Of a stretch of 64,000 nt of DNA, positions 62,855-64,000 are shown in pieces. The number at the start of each line of letters is the position of its first letter. Position 1 is the stretch's first letter. Below the pieces are notes generated by a model. The model saw nothing but the letters and a program-made list of their open reading frames with translations, was not told where the DNA came from and searched no databases. This DNA comes from Flavobacterium sp. ACN2. Lineage in GTDB: Bacteria > Bacteroidota > Bacteroidia > Flavobacteriales > Flavobacteriaceae. Location of the stretch: positions 108,719 to 172,718 of the forward strand of contig NZ_MRCM01000012.1 of the NCBI RefSeq assembly GCF_002303885.1, in the 5' to 3' direction. The translations under genes and the position numbers were made by a program.

Positions 62855-63511
62855 ATGAAAAAGTATCATTTGTTAGTTGTCGTTTTTTTCTTTTCGCTGG
62901 GAATGTCAGCACAAAGCGCCCAGTCATTTTTACTTAATTTGTATGGAGGGTATACCTTTTCTGACAGGGTAGACTTTGATTCCTCTTACGCAAAAGTAGA
63001 AGATGGTTTTGAATATGGTATAGGTTTGGAATATTTTATAATGGATAATGCTTCAGTAGAATTAAAGTATAACAGACTTGATACAAATATGCCTTTGTAT
63101 ACAAAGGTTGCTATAATTAATGGGGCTAACACTATTCCTGCAGGAACTCAACTTAATGCAGGAGACGATAAAGGTGCCATCAATTATATATTAGCTGATT
63201 ATACGTATTATTTTGGCTCAAGCTCCCAAAAGGCGCTTCCGTTTCTAGGAGCAGGTTTAGGAGTTGCGATTTTAGAAACGCCAAAGAGCGGTAGCGGAAC
63301 TTATTTTGCGTGGGAAATTAAGGCTGGTGTAAAAGTAAAAACGAATTCACCATTATCAATTAATCTAAATGCATATCTGCAATCAATGTCGGCTGCCGTA
63401 GGATATGATTATTATTGGGACTACTATTGGGGGCCAGTAGCAGTTACTGATTATGCATCAACATTTCAATTTGGACTTGGCGCCGTACTTAGTTACGATT
63501 TCAGTAAATAA
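62855..63511 (+). CDS. Outer membrane beta-barrel protein
   Basis: A 218-residue exported protein with a signal peptide ending near residue 20 (GMSAQSA). The remainder alternates hydrophobic and polar residues as in an eight-stranded barrel (OmpW/OprF-like outer membrane proteins), with a glycine-rich strand GAGLGVAILE and the closing LGAVLSYDFSK. Ligand unknown. It is ended by a terminator and is the last gene in the window. Confidence 0.85.
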   Translation: MKKYHLLVVVFFFSLGMSAQSAQSFLLNLYGGYTFSDRVDFDSSYAKVEDGFEYGIGLEYFIMDNASVELKYNRLDTNMPLYTKVAIINGANTIPAGTQLNAGDDKGAINYILADYTYYFGSSSQKALPFLGAGLGVAILETPKSGSGTYFAWEIKAGVKVKTNSPLSINLNAYLQSMSAAVGYDYYWDYYWGPVAVTDYASTFQFGLGAVLSYDFSK

Positions 63512-63538
63512 TAATTACTTCACTATATTGTTTAAAAC

Positions 63539-63564
63539 AGCTTGAGAATTTCTCAGGCTTTTTT
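63539..63564 (+). terminator. Terminator after the beta-barrel gene
   Basis: AGCTTGAGA (63539-63547) pairs with TCTCAGGCT (63551-63559), one G-T pair, with ATT loop and a T run. Confidence 0.8.
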
Positions 63565-63846
63565 ATTTATGCGAGTTGAGTATTGCTTGCGCGGCGTATT
63601 GAAGCGATTTAATAATGAATTTATAGTAGTTGCAAGAAAGTTATTTTCTGAAAAGACAAAGAAAATAGCTTTTTTTAAGCTGTGGATTCAATAAAAACGG
63701 ATTTTATCAGGTGTTATATTTGCTTAAAAAGCTTGGAGGTAAGAAAAAGCTTTATTTGTGTAAAGAGATTTTTAAATTTAAATATTGTGTTATCAATGAG
63801 TTAGGAAAAAGTTTGGGAAAAGTTAGAAAAAAACTCATTCAGAATG
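63565..63846. other. Gap before the rightmost promoter
   Basis: About 280 bases without a gene. It contains AT-rich sequence with an A-tract-rich stretch (63800-63835) that might act as an upstream activating element for the strong promoter that follows. Confidence 0.5.
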
Positions 63847-63877
63847 CTTGGAAATCTAAATAAAGGCTCTATCTTTG
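63847..63877 (+). promoter_or_regulatory. Strong promoter, probably of an rRNA or tRNA operon beyond the window
   Basis: CTTG (63847-63850), a 19-base spacer and TATCTTTG (63870-63877) fit the Bacteroidota -33/-7 consensus very well. The sequence then continues CACCCCGCAAAA, a context I recall just upstream of rRNA operons in Flavobacteriia. No coding frame follows in the last 120 bases, and an A-rich region suited to a second promoter lies at 63950-64000. Confidence 0.55.
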
Positions 63878-64000
63878 CACCCCGCAAAACAGGGAAAGTT
63901 CATTGAGGGATTGGGAGGAAAATTGGAGAAAACGGGATTGAAAAAATCTCAAAAAAAACTTTAAATTTTTCTTGCAGGAAACAAAAAGAAGTTTTAGTTT

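Noticed and set aside
1..64000. CRISPR array, tRNA, rRNA, insertion sequence or phage genes
   Set aside because: No regularly spaced direct repeats of 24-40 bases, no cloverleaf-like sequence, no transposase or integrase reading frame was found. The repeats present are palindromic intergenic elements.

Overview
The window looks like chromosome from a Flavobacterium-type bacterium (Bacteroidota). Evidence: low GC; a SusC/SusD pair; -7 promoter elements of the TAnnTTTG type; lack of Shine-Dalgarno sequences; a class I ribonucleotide reductase with the ligand pattern I associate with the F. johnsoniae enzyme; and many intergenic palindromic repeats. No tRNA, rRNA, IS element, phage gene or CRISPR array is visible inside the window. 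An rRNA- or tRNA-type promoter sits at the extreme right end.

Layout. 0-11.4 kb: a glycan-utilisation locus (GH92 fragment, GH3 with PA14, SusC, SusD, a sialidase-like BNR protein, an M28 peptidase) with a CRE/LacI-like palindrome before susC. 11.6-12.9 kb: a divergent HxlR regulator / NmrA-type oxidoreductase pair with an operator between them. 13.0-22.8 kb, minus strand: a probable ferric-siderophore uptake and reduction cluster (DUF4374 lipoprotein, TonB receptor, ApbE flavin transferase, PepSY/flavodoxin reductase fusion, DUF2271 protein with a flavinylation-like motif, ankyrin protein). 23.5-26.2 kb: nrdB-nrdA. 26.4-33.8 kb: Crp/Fnr regulator, ribB, Na+/H+ antiporter, membrane-anchored MutS-like ATPase, universal stress protein, mnmE. 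34-38.6 kb is more accessory: threonine aldolase, cold-shock protein, GNAT enzyme, the decayed end of an alpha/beta hydrolase gene beside an orphan HxlR-like operator, and two unrecognised proteins.

38.7-52.6 kb, all minus strand, is a stress and redox block: alpha/beta hydrolase; formate-dehydrogenase-like molybdoenzyme with FdhD; DsbA-like and peroxiredoxin proteins; a DUF1275 membrane protein; an oxalate-decarboxylase-type bicupin; a quinone-oxidoreductase operon; a hybrid histidine kinase; a LytTR response regulator; and Dps. Three transcription units in this block (bicupin, 48.8 kb operon, dps) share an almost identical 24-26 bp motif 78-95 bp before their start codons. I regard this as the most interesting undescribed signal in the window.

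52.8-64 kb: a large AsmA-like protein, a Rossmann-fold protein, a secreted beta-helix protein, a Tat-type alkaline phosphatase, three unrecognised or weakly recognised proteins including an outer-membrane beta-barrel, then the promoter region of an operon lying beyond the window.

All functions are assigned by reading motifs and recalling families; no database search was run.
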